Shown: positions 49,353 to 61,300 of the stretch, piece by piece | Numbering within the stretch: position 1 is the stretch's first letter | Layout of the letters: each line of letters starts with the position of its first letter | Source of the DNA: Nematostella vectensis | Taxonomy: Eukaryota > Cnidaria > Anthozoa > Actiniaria > Edwardsiidae | Assembly (NCBI RefSeq): GCF_932526225.1 | Contig: NC_064035.1 | Location: 19,395,969 to 19,459,968 of the forward strand | DNA: 64,000 nt | Direction of reading: 5' to 3' | The notes under the pieces: generated by a model | Seen by the model: the letters and a program-made list of their open reading frames with translations, nothing else | Databases searched by the model: none | Told to the model about the DNA's origin: nothing | Made by a program: the position numbers and the translations under genes

Positions 49353-52300
49353 ATGCTCCTCGTCGTGAACCCAAACGGGGAAGTTGTCCATTTCGTGGAA
49401 TTTGGAAAAGTTACTATCATGGCTTCCATAAGTCACTTCGAATATTTTCGCTCCTTCATCTCGGATGTAGACACAACAAATGTTCTTATAGAAATACTAA
49501 AACAATGTTTGCACCTTCTATTTATGTATGGTGTCGTTTTGCGGCTAAACATATCGATGGACGGCAAAACATTGAAGGTCTGTGCTAAAGCCAGAAAAGT
49601 TGGTGAAAAAACCTACACCAAGTCGGTAAAGAGCTACAAACCTAGCCTTAAAAACTGGATGGATGCACAGGGGAAGACTGGACAGGAAGGCATGTACTTG
49701 GATGTAGCAGCTTTCTGTTTTTCCGGAGGGAAATTAGCGGTATCCGGCGATAGGAAGCCTGTCAGCAGTGTCGGGGCTTCCTTCGACAAAGATGGCAGAA
49801 GTTCGAGTCTCGCCGGTCCCAGACGTCTTAACGCTAGTGTCCAAGCTTTCGCACTGTTGAGAGATAATCTCCCCAACATTGCTGTAGTCTCAGGTGAGAC
49901 ATTATTGTTTTGCGTTTCGATTGTTTTTTTTTTAGTACTTTTTATATAAGTACAGTATTGCCTAGTATTGGCATGAGGTGAGGATTCTTCTAAATATTGA
50001 ATCCCGAAGTAACTAATTGATAACATTAATAAGTTAATTGGTATCATATGATAATATTTGATTTACTAAATGATTATCAACTGATATAAAAAAATTATAG
50101 CAATTGAGAATCAGAATTTCGGTCAGTCAAATTGATAATAAACAATCACAATTAATAAAATTTGACAGCAGTTGATACCAATAAATTGATCGGCAATTGA
50201 TAATGGGAAAAATTTGAGTGAGTATCAATTGCTGATAATAATGAAAAACCATTTGGTAAATTGATATCAATAAACACCAAATTTATCAATAGCCTTTCGA
50301 ATATCATTATGTTAGGATTGCTCCACCTGACCGCTCTACCTGACGATGAATTGCCAGCTAAATACCATGTCACATAATCGAGTACTGTTAATCCAGAGTA
50401 ATTCGCCCTATGGCTGCAATTCTGGATAAAGTCGGCCCAGCTTCATGCTGTCCTCCCCTTTGACCCTGCTCAAAGATGGAATGTGTATGCTGTTGATTAA
50501 CCAACCCTCTTTGATTCATTTATATGGTTCATTTCTGCCAACAGCTAGAAAGAAATCCCCATGTGAGCATGATGAGCCCTATGATGTCACTGAAAGTCAG
50601 AGCAAGAGTAGCAAGGAAGGAAGTCTAGAAATCAAAAAGGATGGGAATTCTTTTGATGAGCATGGGTGGAGCGCACCAAGGAGGGTTCAGAAGCATGGTA
50701 ATGGTGATGATGATGGTGATGGAGATGATGAGGACAAACAAAGCAGAAAAATCCTCAAACAGTGTGAAGCCTCAGATATCCCTTCATTGAACAAAGATGA
50801 TGGTCAACCTGAAGATGGTGTTCAACCTGAAGATGAGGTTAACTTCACGTTCCACCATTTATTTAAAACTTGAAGTGATGATCATTATTAATTTCAATTT
50901 TAACTTTTTCAGATAGACAAAGATGATGAAAATGCAGCTACTGATTTGGCTCTAGAATCAGACAGTACCTTAACTAAATCTGAATACAAGCACAGCCAGA
51001 CCTGCTGTAGAAGAGCATTTGGAGGTTGTTCTGAGTGTTGTAATGTCAGGGATGACCGCCTGAGCCATGTTCTTGCTTGTAACAACAGCCACTGTTCATT
51101 GTCTTATTGCTTTGAGATCAAAGACTTTATTACCCAAAATGGGATGCCTGACACCAAATCATGGTCATATGAACTTGATAAACTGTTCTTTGGACCATCC
51201 CATGCTGCTCTTCCAGAAACCTTTGATGATAATGAAGTTCAAAAGTCTCTTGAAAGCTCTGGAAGTTTCACATTAGACACAGAGCGGCCAGCAAGTAATG
51301 TTGAAATACTGGAACCTCTTGATAAGGCAAGTTGAGATATGCATCATCTAATGCATTCATCAGGGTAGTGGAAGTCGGTGGAACTGATGTAGATGTTTAG
51401 GGCTCTAAATTATTTATCCAGTACAATGAATTATTACTTATGCAGACAGTATTGGGAATAGTAAGGTGTCCTTAGTAGAACCATCTGCTTACAAAAATAG
51501 CTTCCTTAAGCGGACACTTATTGGTACAAATGTAAATTTTTAAAGGTGTCTGTTACTATGGCTGCCTCCATTGAGTGGCTGTTACCATGCATTTAAATTA
51601 TCCGTTTGACCAGGGGTATTCTGGAATCCCCTTACATTTTTGCCAATATTATGTAGGGGATAGCAAACATTCCCTGGATACAGCATAGCAACAGACTTAA
51701 ATAATGCCTTAACACTTTTTTTGTTAGTCTGTCCTGTCTATAAGTCCAGCTGGGCGCTATGACGAACATTATGAATGGACAAGAAATCACTTCATTGGAG
51801 GGGGCCAGTATGGGAGAGTCTATTTGTGCACAGATGTCAAAAGTGGAAACCCTTTTTCAATAAAAGAGGTATTTATTAATTAATGTATAGATTTGTAAAG
51901 TGAATAAGTCCTTATTGCAAGGTATTGTGAAGAACAATACCACAAAATAAACTTTTTTCTGATTTTCTTTGTTTCAGGTGCCGCTTGAGAATTTCGAAGA
52001 ATGTGAGATTGCAAATTGGAGATTGATTCAGGGTCATGAAAATGTGGTCAAGTTGTATGGGGCAGTACAGACTGAACAGAAGATAATAATCTTTATGGAG
52101 TATATGGATGGTGAGTTAGCATTGCATCTTTTGATTCCAAGCGATAAACTTTTGCATCAGATGCAGGGTTTTATATCTGTTACAAATTTGGTTCATTTGG
52201 TTTTTGATGGCTGTCTCTAGGAGAGTTATTTACATTTGTGTACAGTTAGCACTTCTAAAATAATATATCTCATATATATATATATATATATCTCATATAT

Positions 52301-55300
52301 AAAATCTTCAACCGGAACACAATCAAAATCAGTTATAGCTGCATGAGCAACACCAAGCAGATAATTGACAGCCACAACAAACGCATAATCGCCTCATCAA
52401 TAACAACCGAAGACGCCCCTACCTCCCTCGCCACCGCCAAAAACAAAACATGCAACTGCAGACAAAAGAACACGTGCCCCCTTGACAAAAAACTGCCTCC
52501 AATCATCTGTTATCTACCAAGCTCCTGTAACAAGAAAGGACAACAACACCTCCGAAACCTATACGTAGGACTTACCGAGAACAAATTCAAGACAAGATAT
52601 AGGAACCACACCGCCTCATTCCGACACGCTAAACACAGAAACTCGACCGAACTAAGCAAGTACATATGAAGCCTTAAAGACAAAAACATAGAACACTTTA
52701 TTTCATGGAAAATCCTGTCATCTCACTCCGCCTACAACAGCTCTAGCAAAAGATGTAATCTCTGCCTCAAAGAAAAACTTATCATTATCCGCCAACCCAA
52801 GCTATCAACTTTAAACAAGCATAACGAGCTAGTGTCTTCTTGCCGCCACAGGAACAAAGCCTTGTTATGCAACAGATGAACTATTCAATTTCATCATAAC
52901 AGCCATTCAAATTTCGTGCCCTATTTTTATGTTAATTTTATACATAGATAGTATATAAGTGATGGTAGTAATATATTCTTAATAAATCTCCTGATGAGTG
53001 GGCAACCACGAAACAGGCTTGTAGAGATGAAATGGTAGTTCGCGTGTTTTTTTCCTACAAACCCTATATATACGCCCAGACCCAACCCTGATGTAATGAT
53101 TGGTTATTGTTTTTGCCGACTGCAGGTGGATCTGTTGAGATGTTTTTGTCAAATAATGGGTCAGCTGATGAGGACTCTGTAAAATGTGTCATGCAAGTGA
53201 TCCTTGAGGCTTTGTGTTGGCTGCACTCAAAGGGTGTTGTGCACTTAGATTTAAAAGGTACAGTTAAAGTTTTAACATTTTCTGTCACTATCTCTGAGCA
53301 AAAGAGGGGATGTTGTCAGAAAAATCAACCTTTTTTTTTCTTTTGGTCTCATCATCATCTAAAGTGGGGGTTTTGAAACCATTTTTAATTTGTAATCAAT
53401 GACCATCAATTTTTTTTTCTGATTTATTTAGTCATACTAAGTATTTATTGCTGTGTAGGTGGCAATGTTTTGATGGATAGCAAAGGGATTGTCAAACTAG
53501 CTGATTTTGGAGCCTCAGTACACCTTGATGACACCACCACACATACCAGGAACATCATCCCAAGAGGAACAGAGGCATTTATGTCTCCTGAGGTACTGTA
53601 TGCATGGGCTTTATTTTTAATTTTTACTGTTCCTGGACATAATCAACAAAATCCAATCAAATATGGAGAGGAAGCTCGACATGTTTTGCATAATATCAAA
53701 ATTAAGACACTTGGTTCCCTTTGGCATATTGATTCGCCTAACTAATTTTAAATCTTACCATACCTGTCTTATGGTGTTGTTTCTTGGGGACATGCCGCAA
53801 AGTTATGAACAAACTTCTTCTTTAAAAATGGATTTTAAGACTTACTTACTGTATACATCTTAACAACTGGCAAACAAAACACAGCCCCCCTTATCTTGGC
53901 ATGTAACTTATTATCTTTGCACATTGTTATACTTTAAGAGAGTGTTCAATGTTCACAAAAAAAACTGCACCAACTCCTATTCAAAATCTTTTTACAAAAA
54001 AAGGCCATGTACAGTACATGATCAATACAGAAGATATGGCTTGAGGGGTAACTTTCACTTTAAAGCATGTATTTTTTCTTTTTTTATGGACTGTTTAGTT
54101 TGTTGTTTTTGTGATTGGATATGGTGATTGGGGTTGAGCCTTCCAAATGACCTAAATTCCATTAGGTTACAGTAAAATGTTTCAGGATATAAAATGAAAC
54201 AGAAACCATGGTGGTAATAGCATATTTTTTTACTTTCTTAAGTTTTTTTGTATTGATTCTTATTGATCGTCAGATTGCCCAGCACAAATGATATATTTGG
54301 TAATTTTCCTGATTTCTAGGTTTGCAGAAGTGAGCCGTTTGGGCGGAGCACTGACATATGGAGTGCTGCTTGTACACTATATCAGATGCTGACGGGGGAG
54401 CCGCCATGGATGCAATATAGTGGAGGCTCTATACTCTACCAGGTGACAAGGAACCTACAATAGTTGCATTCATTCTTTGTTTACATGTAAAATAAGGATT
54501 TTTTGGGGGTTTTTCAGGCTTGACAAAGAATCCCATTATGTTACACTATTACTAATTTAGTAATATAGATACGCATATGCCTATTATGTTAATATTTTTC
54601 ACAGTGCATAATATATACCTATTTGCATTTTTAATTATCAAAAATAGAGTAACACAAAAATTGTTTGTTGTCTGTAGGTTGCCATAGCAACTAAACCACC
54701 TGGAATACCAGAATCTCTTGAGTGTAGCCAGGAAATAAAGGATTTTATGGCCTCCATGTTCTTATTTGTTCCTGAAGACCGACCAACTGCAGCAGAGTTG
54801 CTAAAAAATCCCATCTTTCAGTCAGGTAAGAGAAAAACCTCAAATGCCTTTATGTTGAAACATTTAGAGAAAAGATATTGTTTGAGTGAAACCACAATAG
54901 AATCCTGAGGTTACCGCGAAAAATGCATCAAATGCAAAATATGCACACTGGCATGTAAAAAAATGTCTTTTGTTAATACTAGAAGATTGGCTGAGACACA
55001 AAATTCAAGCATAAGTTAAAACAAGATTTAACCTAATGTTTTTTAATATTTGTTGTTAGAGAAGTTTATGTGGAGAATCTTGTAAAAATTAGAAGAGAAA
55101 AAAACTATTGTCCCTGCTCCATCCGATTGGTTCAAAACAGAAAATCACCAAGATATATTAGGGAGCACATTTTCCACATAATTTCCTCAAAATCTTACTA
55201 TAATCTACATGTTTTTACCAGTATGTTTTGTATAAAAAGATCCTATATGGGGAAAGCTTTTTGCCACAGAACAATGGGACCTTGGTTCCTTCTTGCATGT

Positions 55301-58300
55301 CTTATGGGTTAAGGGAAAGTTATTTCACTTCAGCATTAGCCCTTTGTCAGGGAGAAAGGGGATAAGATAGCTTGATATGTTGAAGGGCTGGAGATGCAAC
55401 AAGAGTTGTTGTTTGCCACCTCCCACCATTTATTTGCAATAACAGTGTTATTTTGATAGGGAGTCCCACTGCTTCTTCCCCACAAAGCCTGGAAATGGAA
55501 GAAGAATGGGAATGGTCCCTGGGACCACTTCCTGCAAGTTTCCAGGAGGGTGGTAAGTGTAGATTCACAGTTTACAGGTTTAAAAATGAGCTGCACATAT
55601 ATTTATGGTTTCAAACTAAACCATTGTCATTGTCTGGTGGGAATGGAAGAAAACGTTTTGCCCTTATAATAGGACAGTCTAAAATGTTGCATTGGTCACA
55701 TGATCTGGCATGGGATTGGTAATTCCAGCCATTAATGGCATGGGAAGAACAAAATCCATAGTTCACATTGGACCTCTAAAAATCTCGAAAACAAATAGGC
55801 AAAAATAAAGAATTAATATCAGACAAACTTGTTAACCCATTGACTCCTGGCTTTTTTGGAGCTGAATTTACAAAAAACAGACTGAAAACAGATACCTCCC
55901 CCCCCTATTCTGAGTTTTATACAGCCCTTCAAAGTCAAACACAGCTGCACCTAGTCAGCGGTATCCAAGCTTTCCAACAGTGCTTTGCGGTCCCCACTTT
56001 TAATCCCTCGTCGTTGTGCTGAAGCCAGCACAAGTTGATGGTTGCTTGTATTTTTCATCAAAAATAAAGCTATGAGCATATTAGGAGAGTGTCTCAGGAC
56101 ATCATGAAGTCTTTTGGGGCATAATTGAGTGCTTTGCTTATGGATATTTGCAAGCAAAGGTGGATTCATGATGATTTTTTCTTGTTTGGCTTTTCCCGGA
56201 TGAGAAAATAATTTTCTAATGAACCACCACAGCTCTCCTAAATGCTGTTTTTTCTGGAACCAAATTGATCGCAAAATTGTTTACACTGCTATTCTGGGTC
56301 TGTATGACCTGGAATTGATTTTTTTGGCTTCGGGGTGAAAAGACTTATAAAAAACCATCTGACTTTGGGGAGAGGAGTGTTGACTGGCCCTGCTCTCGTG
56401 AATTTTCCCTCGATCTCCCAGAATGCTTTGCAATACGTAAAGATATTTTCGTGGTTGTACAATCCTTCAAGGAATGGACATTGTGTTTTGAGGCCAAGGA
56501 AATGTACCTGGAGGATCAGAATAAAGGTATCTATTTGTGTCTTGAGCTGTGTTTGCTGATCTCTCTCCCTTGTGTGGTATTTTGAGCGTTTTATTGAGAG
56601 GGGTGATTCTGCTTTTCTCTCCTTGTTCGATTTGAGATTTGTCAAAGAACCTGTGCTATTATTTGGCTTAAGAGTAGATGCCAACACCTTGGTTGGATGC
56701 ATATCTGCAAGACCATTTATCCCTTAGACTGATTCCTGAGTATCTTCATCTTGTTGTGTTTATTTTGAATTTATGAATTTTTTGGGTTGTGGGTACTTCC
56801 CAAAGCCGGTACAGGCCGGTTGAGGGGTCAGTGTGTTAAATAATCAAGCAAGAGTTAATATGACAAACTCGTAACTGTTGAATCCGTTGTATCACGACCC
56901 GGATTCAACAGTGAATGATCAAACACAAGCATTTGCACAATTTTCTCAAAATTTTGCTTATACGTGGAACTATAAGGGGGAATCTGAAGGGTTTCAATTT
57001 TTTTTGCTCTCAAGCACCTAAAACAGCCAAAATGTCCATATGATGACAACTTTGAAATAGAAGCCATTCAATGGAACATAATATAGATAGAATGAGATAC
57101 ACTTTTGAAGATTATTATGTGGTGATGGAAATAAAATGTATTTCATTGCAGTACAAGGTTAGTGTTCGATCATTTTCACTTAAAAAACAGTATGGTTTTG
57201 TGTATGTTGGCCCCTAACTTTCCATTTTGCAATATAAAAATATCATGAGATGCTCAGTTATGAACTTGAAGATGTTATTTTGTTGCTTCCAAAAATCTGA
57301 CACATTTCAATTAACCTCCTTACAACAAACAAACCCATTTGAATTTACCCATTAAGCCCCTCTTCTTTGTTATGTGGCCAGATCTCCAGTAACATCTGCA
57401 TACATCAAGATTCCACACACATATTTACACTTGAATGACCCATAATCCTTCTCATGTGGACCATTCCTACAGCTTAGACTTGAATGTTTTATTTCAGGAC
57501 CACAGATAGGAGAAGGGTGCAGCAATCAGGGTACAAAAGAGTACAGTAACCAGTTTGACTTGCTGAGTGTAGATGATCAAGGCCTGTACCTGAGTTTTGA
57601 CAGTAATGCTGCGAAAGCAGAGCATGCTTCTATGTACATGACCCCACCATCCTCCCTCCGTGCAGCTGCTGGTACTGACAAGGAACTTGCTCATCTGAGA
57701 AGAGGTAACGAAATTTATGTTCCTTAGTCATTTGATTACTCTTTTAAAAATAACATAGAATATTGTCCTAAACGTATGGAACACACAACAACTATGACAA
57801 TAACCATCCCTATACCCACATGGTCTTTATAGGCTCTGTATGGCGCAACCACTACTAGCCAAAATGATGTAGCTGGCCATAATATTCTAACTACCCAAGT
57901 CTCCAAAGTTTTTCAACTGTTTCTCAAGTGTCCAAACCGCGGCCCAAGTGTCCAAACTGTGGCCCAAATGTCCTAACCACAGCCCAAGTGTCCAAACAGA
58001 AGCCCAAGTGCCCAAGCCGCAGCTCAATTTGTGTCCAGATCGCAGCTCAAGTTTCCAGATCACAGCCCAGGTGTCCAGACTGCAGCTAGCTGAGTGATCC
58101 AGTTGATCTAAGTACCTCAGCTAGCTGAGTGATCAACTTGATCCAAGTATCCCAGCTAGCTGAGTGATCCAGCTGGACCAAGTACCCCCAGCTAGCTGAG
58201 TTATCCAGTTGATCCAAGTACCCAAGCTAGCTGAGTGATCCAGTTGATCCAAGTACCCCAAGCTAGCTGAGTGATCCAGTTGATCCAAGTACCCCAAGCT

Positions 58301-61300
58301 AGCTGAGTGATCCAGTTGATCCAAGTACCCCAAGCTAGCTGAGTGATCCAGTTGATCCAAGTACCCCAAGCTAGCTGAGTTATCCAGTTGATCCAAGTAT
58401 CCCAGCTAGCTGAGTGATCCAGTTGATCCAAGTACCCCAAGCTAGCTGAGTGATCCAGTTGATCCAAGTATCCCAGCTAGCTGAGTGATCCAGTTGATCC
58501 AAGTATCCAAGCTAGCTGAGTGATCCAGTTGATCCAAGTATCCCAGCTAGCTGAGTGATCCAGCCGACCCAAGTATCACAGCAAGCTGATTGATCCAGTT
58601 GATACAAGTACCCCCAGCTAGCTGAGTGATCCAGTTGATCCTAGTATCCAAGCTAGCTGAGTACTCCAGTTGATCCAAGTACCCCCAGCTAGCTAAATAA
58701 TCCAGTTGATCCAAGTATCCCCAGCTATTGCAGTTATTACTGTTGGATTGTTTGCAGCGCTCATGATGGAGGAAAACTATCGTGGATTACACAAAGACAC
58801 ATAAAGACACGCCATCTTGGTTAGCTCCCGAATCGCCAAGAACATCCGGGATCTTTTATTTGTATAATCATACACAGGGATCCCATCCCATGAGATCACA
58901 CTCTAACACCCCCACTTGATCTCATAGTGCTAGTTCTGTACTAATGAATCAGTTTACAATCATTAACAGTAACGCATGCTTTCCTATACATGATTAAACT
59001 AAAGCTATAATATGAAAAAGCTTATAAATGAAATAATAAACCAAAAATGGTTACAAAAATAACTCTGAGATCTATCCAAAAATATGCTGCTTGAACTTCT
59101 GTAGCTTTTGCTTGCTAGCTGCCTTAGTCATCAAATCAGCAACCATCTCGGTTGTAGGGCAATACTTAATGGTTACTTTGCCTGTCTCCTGCACTGAGCG
59201 AATAAAATGATAACGAATATCTATGTGTTTAGCGCGCTGGAGGTTCACCGGATTCTTAGATAGGGCAATGGCACCTTGATTATCCTCAAAGATTGTGACT
59301 GGCTGACAAGACTCTTTCGAATCACTCAGCAACTGAGTAAGGTACAAACTCTCCTGTACTGCATATGCCAGTGCAACATACTCTGCCTCACAAGATGATA
59401 AGGCGACTGATTTCTGCTTCTTTGATTTCCAGGAAATAGGTGGGCCTGTATCATTCAGACTAAAACAGTACCCACTGGTGCTCCTCCTGTCCGTCGAGGA
59501 TGCCCAGTCTGCATCACTGTAGCCCAGTAGAGACAAATCCTCACTACACTTCCTATAACAGAGTTCATACTCTATAGTACCCTTCAAGTACCTCAAAACA
59601 TGCTTCACTGCCGTCCAGTGACTCTGCTGTGGATTAGACAGATGTTGCGACAACTTAACAACCCAGCAAATATCGGGTCTAGTGCATGTCATAGCATAGA
59701 TCAAGCTACCAACCGCTTCCCTGTATAGCCTGGGATCAACACTTGTCTGGTCACAGAATTCAAGTTTCTTCTCTGAGGGTGTGGCTCTAGGTTTACAGTT
59801 AGACATCTGAAACCTCTCTAGGATCTTAGACACGTACTTCCTTTGAGACATCTTCACAAACCCCTCTCCTTGTTCAAACTCTATGCCCAGAAAGTATGAA
59901 AGCCTCCCCAGGTCTTTCATGCGAAATCTCTCCTGGAGAATCTGCTTCGTCTCTAACATAATGCCCATGTCACTTGTAGCAATAATAATGTCATCCACCC
60001 ATATCAACATTTACACAACTTTGTCACCAATCTCTTTCTTGTATACACAATGATCAACTGAGTTCTGAACAAACTGGTTCTCTACTAAACAGTTATGCAA
60101 AACTGTGTTCCAATTTCTACCAGACTGCTTTATTTGTATAATCATACACAGGGATCCCATCCCATGAGATCACACTCTAACAATTACAAGTATCCAAGCT
60201 AGCTGAGTGATCCAGTTGATCCAAGTATCCCAGCTAGCTGAGTGATCCAGTTGATCCAAGTATCCCAGCTAGCTGAGTGATCCAGTTGATCCAAGTATCC
60301 CAGCTAGCTGAGTGATCCAGTTGATCCAAGTACCCCAGCTAGCTGAGTGATCCAGTTGATCCAAGTATCCCAGCTAGCTGAGTGATCCAGTTGATCCAAG
60401 TATCCCAGCTAGCAGAGTGATCCAGTTGACCCAAGTATCCCATCTAGCTGAGTGATCCAGTTGATCCAAGTATCCCAGCTAGCTGAGTGATCCAGTTGAT
60501 CCAAGTATCCCCAGCTAGCTGAGTTATCCAGTTGATCTAAGTACCCCAGCTAGATCCGGTTGATCCAAGTACCCCAAACTAGCTGAGTGATCTGGCTGGA
60601 CCAAGTCCAACTACTTTGGACCAAGTCCCAACTACTATGCCTATTGATAATGCTGGCCTGTGAATATTTGCTATAATGGTGAATGGCATTGTTGTGTGTT
60701 ATACACATAGGAATGAAATAATATGTCAGTCATGTCTTAATCAATGTTTGCTGGAAAAGGTAAAACACTTCCCACTATTTCCTAGCCTGCTTGCAGGCAG
60801 TACTCGGTGTTATCATCATGAAAAACCCGATCAGTTCGGTGATCAGGCGCCATCTTGTATTTTAATGCATTTGGTTCCTCGGGGTGAGCGCAAAAATGGA
60901 CGCGGATCAGGGGTGTGTTCATTTTAACAAACAGGCTAGTTAGCCTGCAAACAGGCTAACTATTTCCATATTAATTACAGAAATGTTGAGGAGTCAATCT
61001 AAGGATGGAGTGGACATCAGCGAACACCTCAACAGTATGGATGGGATTTGTCACCCAATACATTCGTCATCTATTGAGGAGGAGGACCTCTTTGCCAGTG
61101 TCAACAAATCACTCAACTTATTGTCAATGTCACACACTAGTATATCATACTCAACTCAGGGTAAGGGTCATTTCTTGCTTTTTCTATAAATTAAGAATGA
61201 TTTTATACATTGTATACATTATTTTTAAAATCCTAATAATGAGATGAATATTAGAAGTAAAAAATTGAGACATGTCTTGTTAAAGAACCCACTTCCCCCC

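Larger units (their letters stand above)
58085..60605. repeat. 36-bp minisatellite (GCTAGCTGAGTGATCCAGTT type), split by a copia element
   Basis: Units contain AGCTAGCTGAGTGATCCAGT followed by TGATCCAAGTA(C/T)CCCA. Two blocks, 58085-58735 and 60188-60605, are the same array interrupted by the retroelement at 58741-60182. The 12-residue periodic minus-strand frames reflect the 36-bp period and are not genes. It lies in NIK intron 11. Confidence 0.92.

Noticed and set aside
58133-58467. Minus-strand frames encoding a 12-residue LDQLDHSASLGY repeat
   Set aside because: The 36-bp minisatellite keeps the frame open. It lies inside a NIK intron on the opposite strand and is interrupted by a retroelement.
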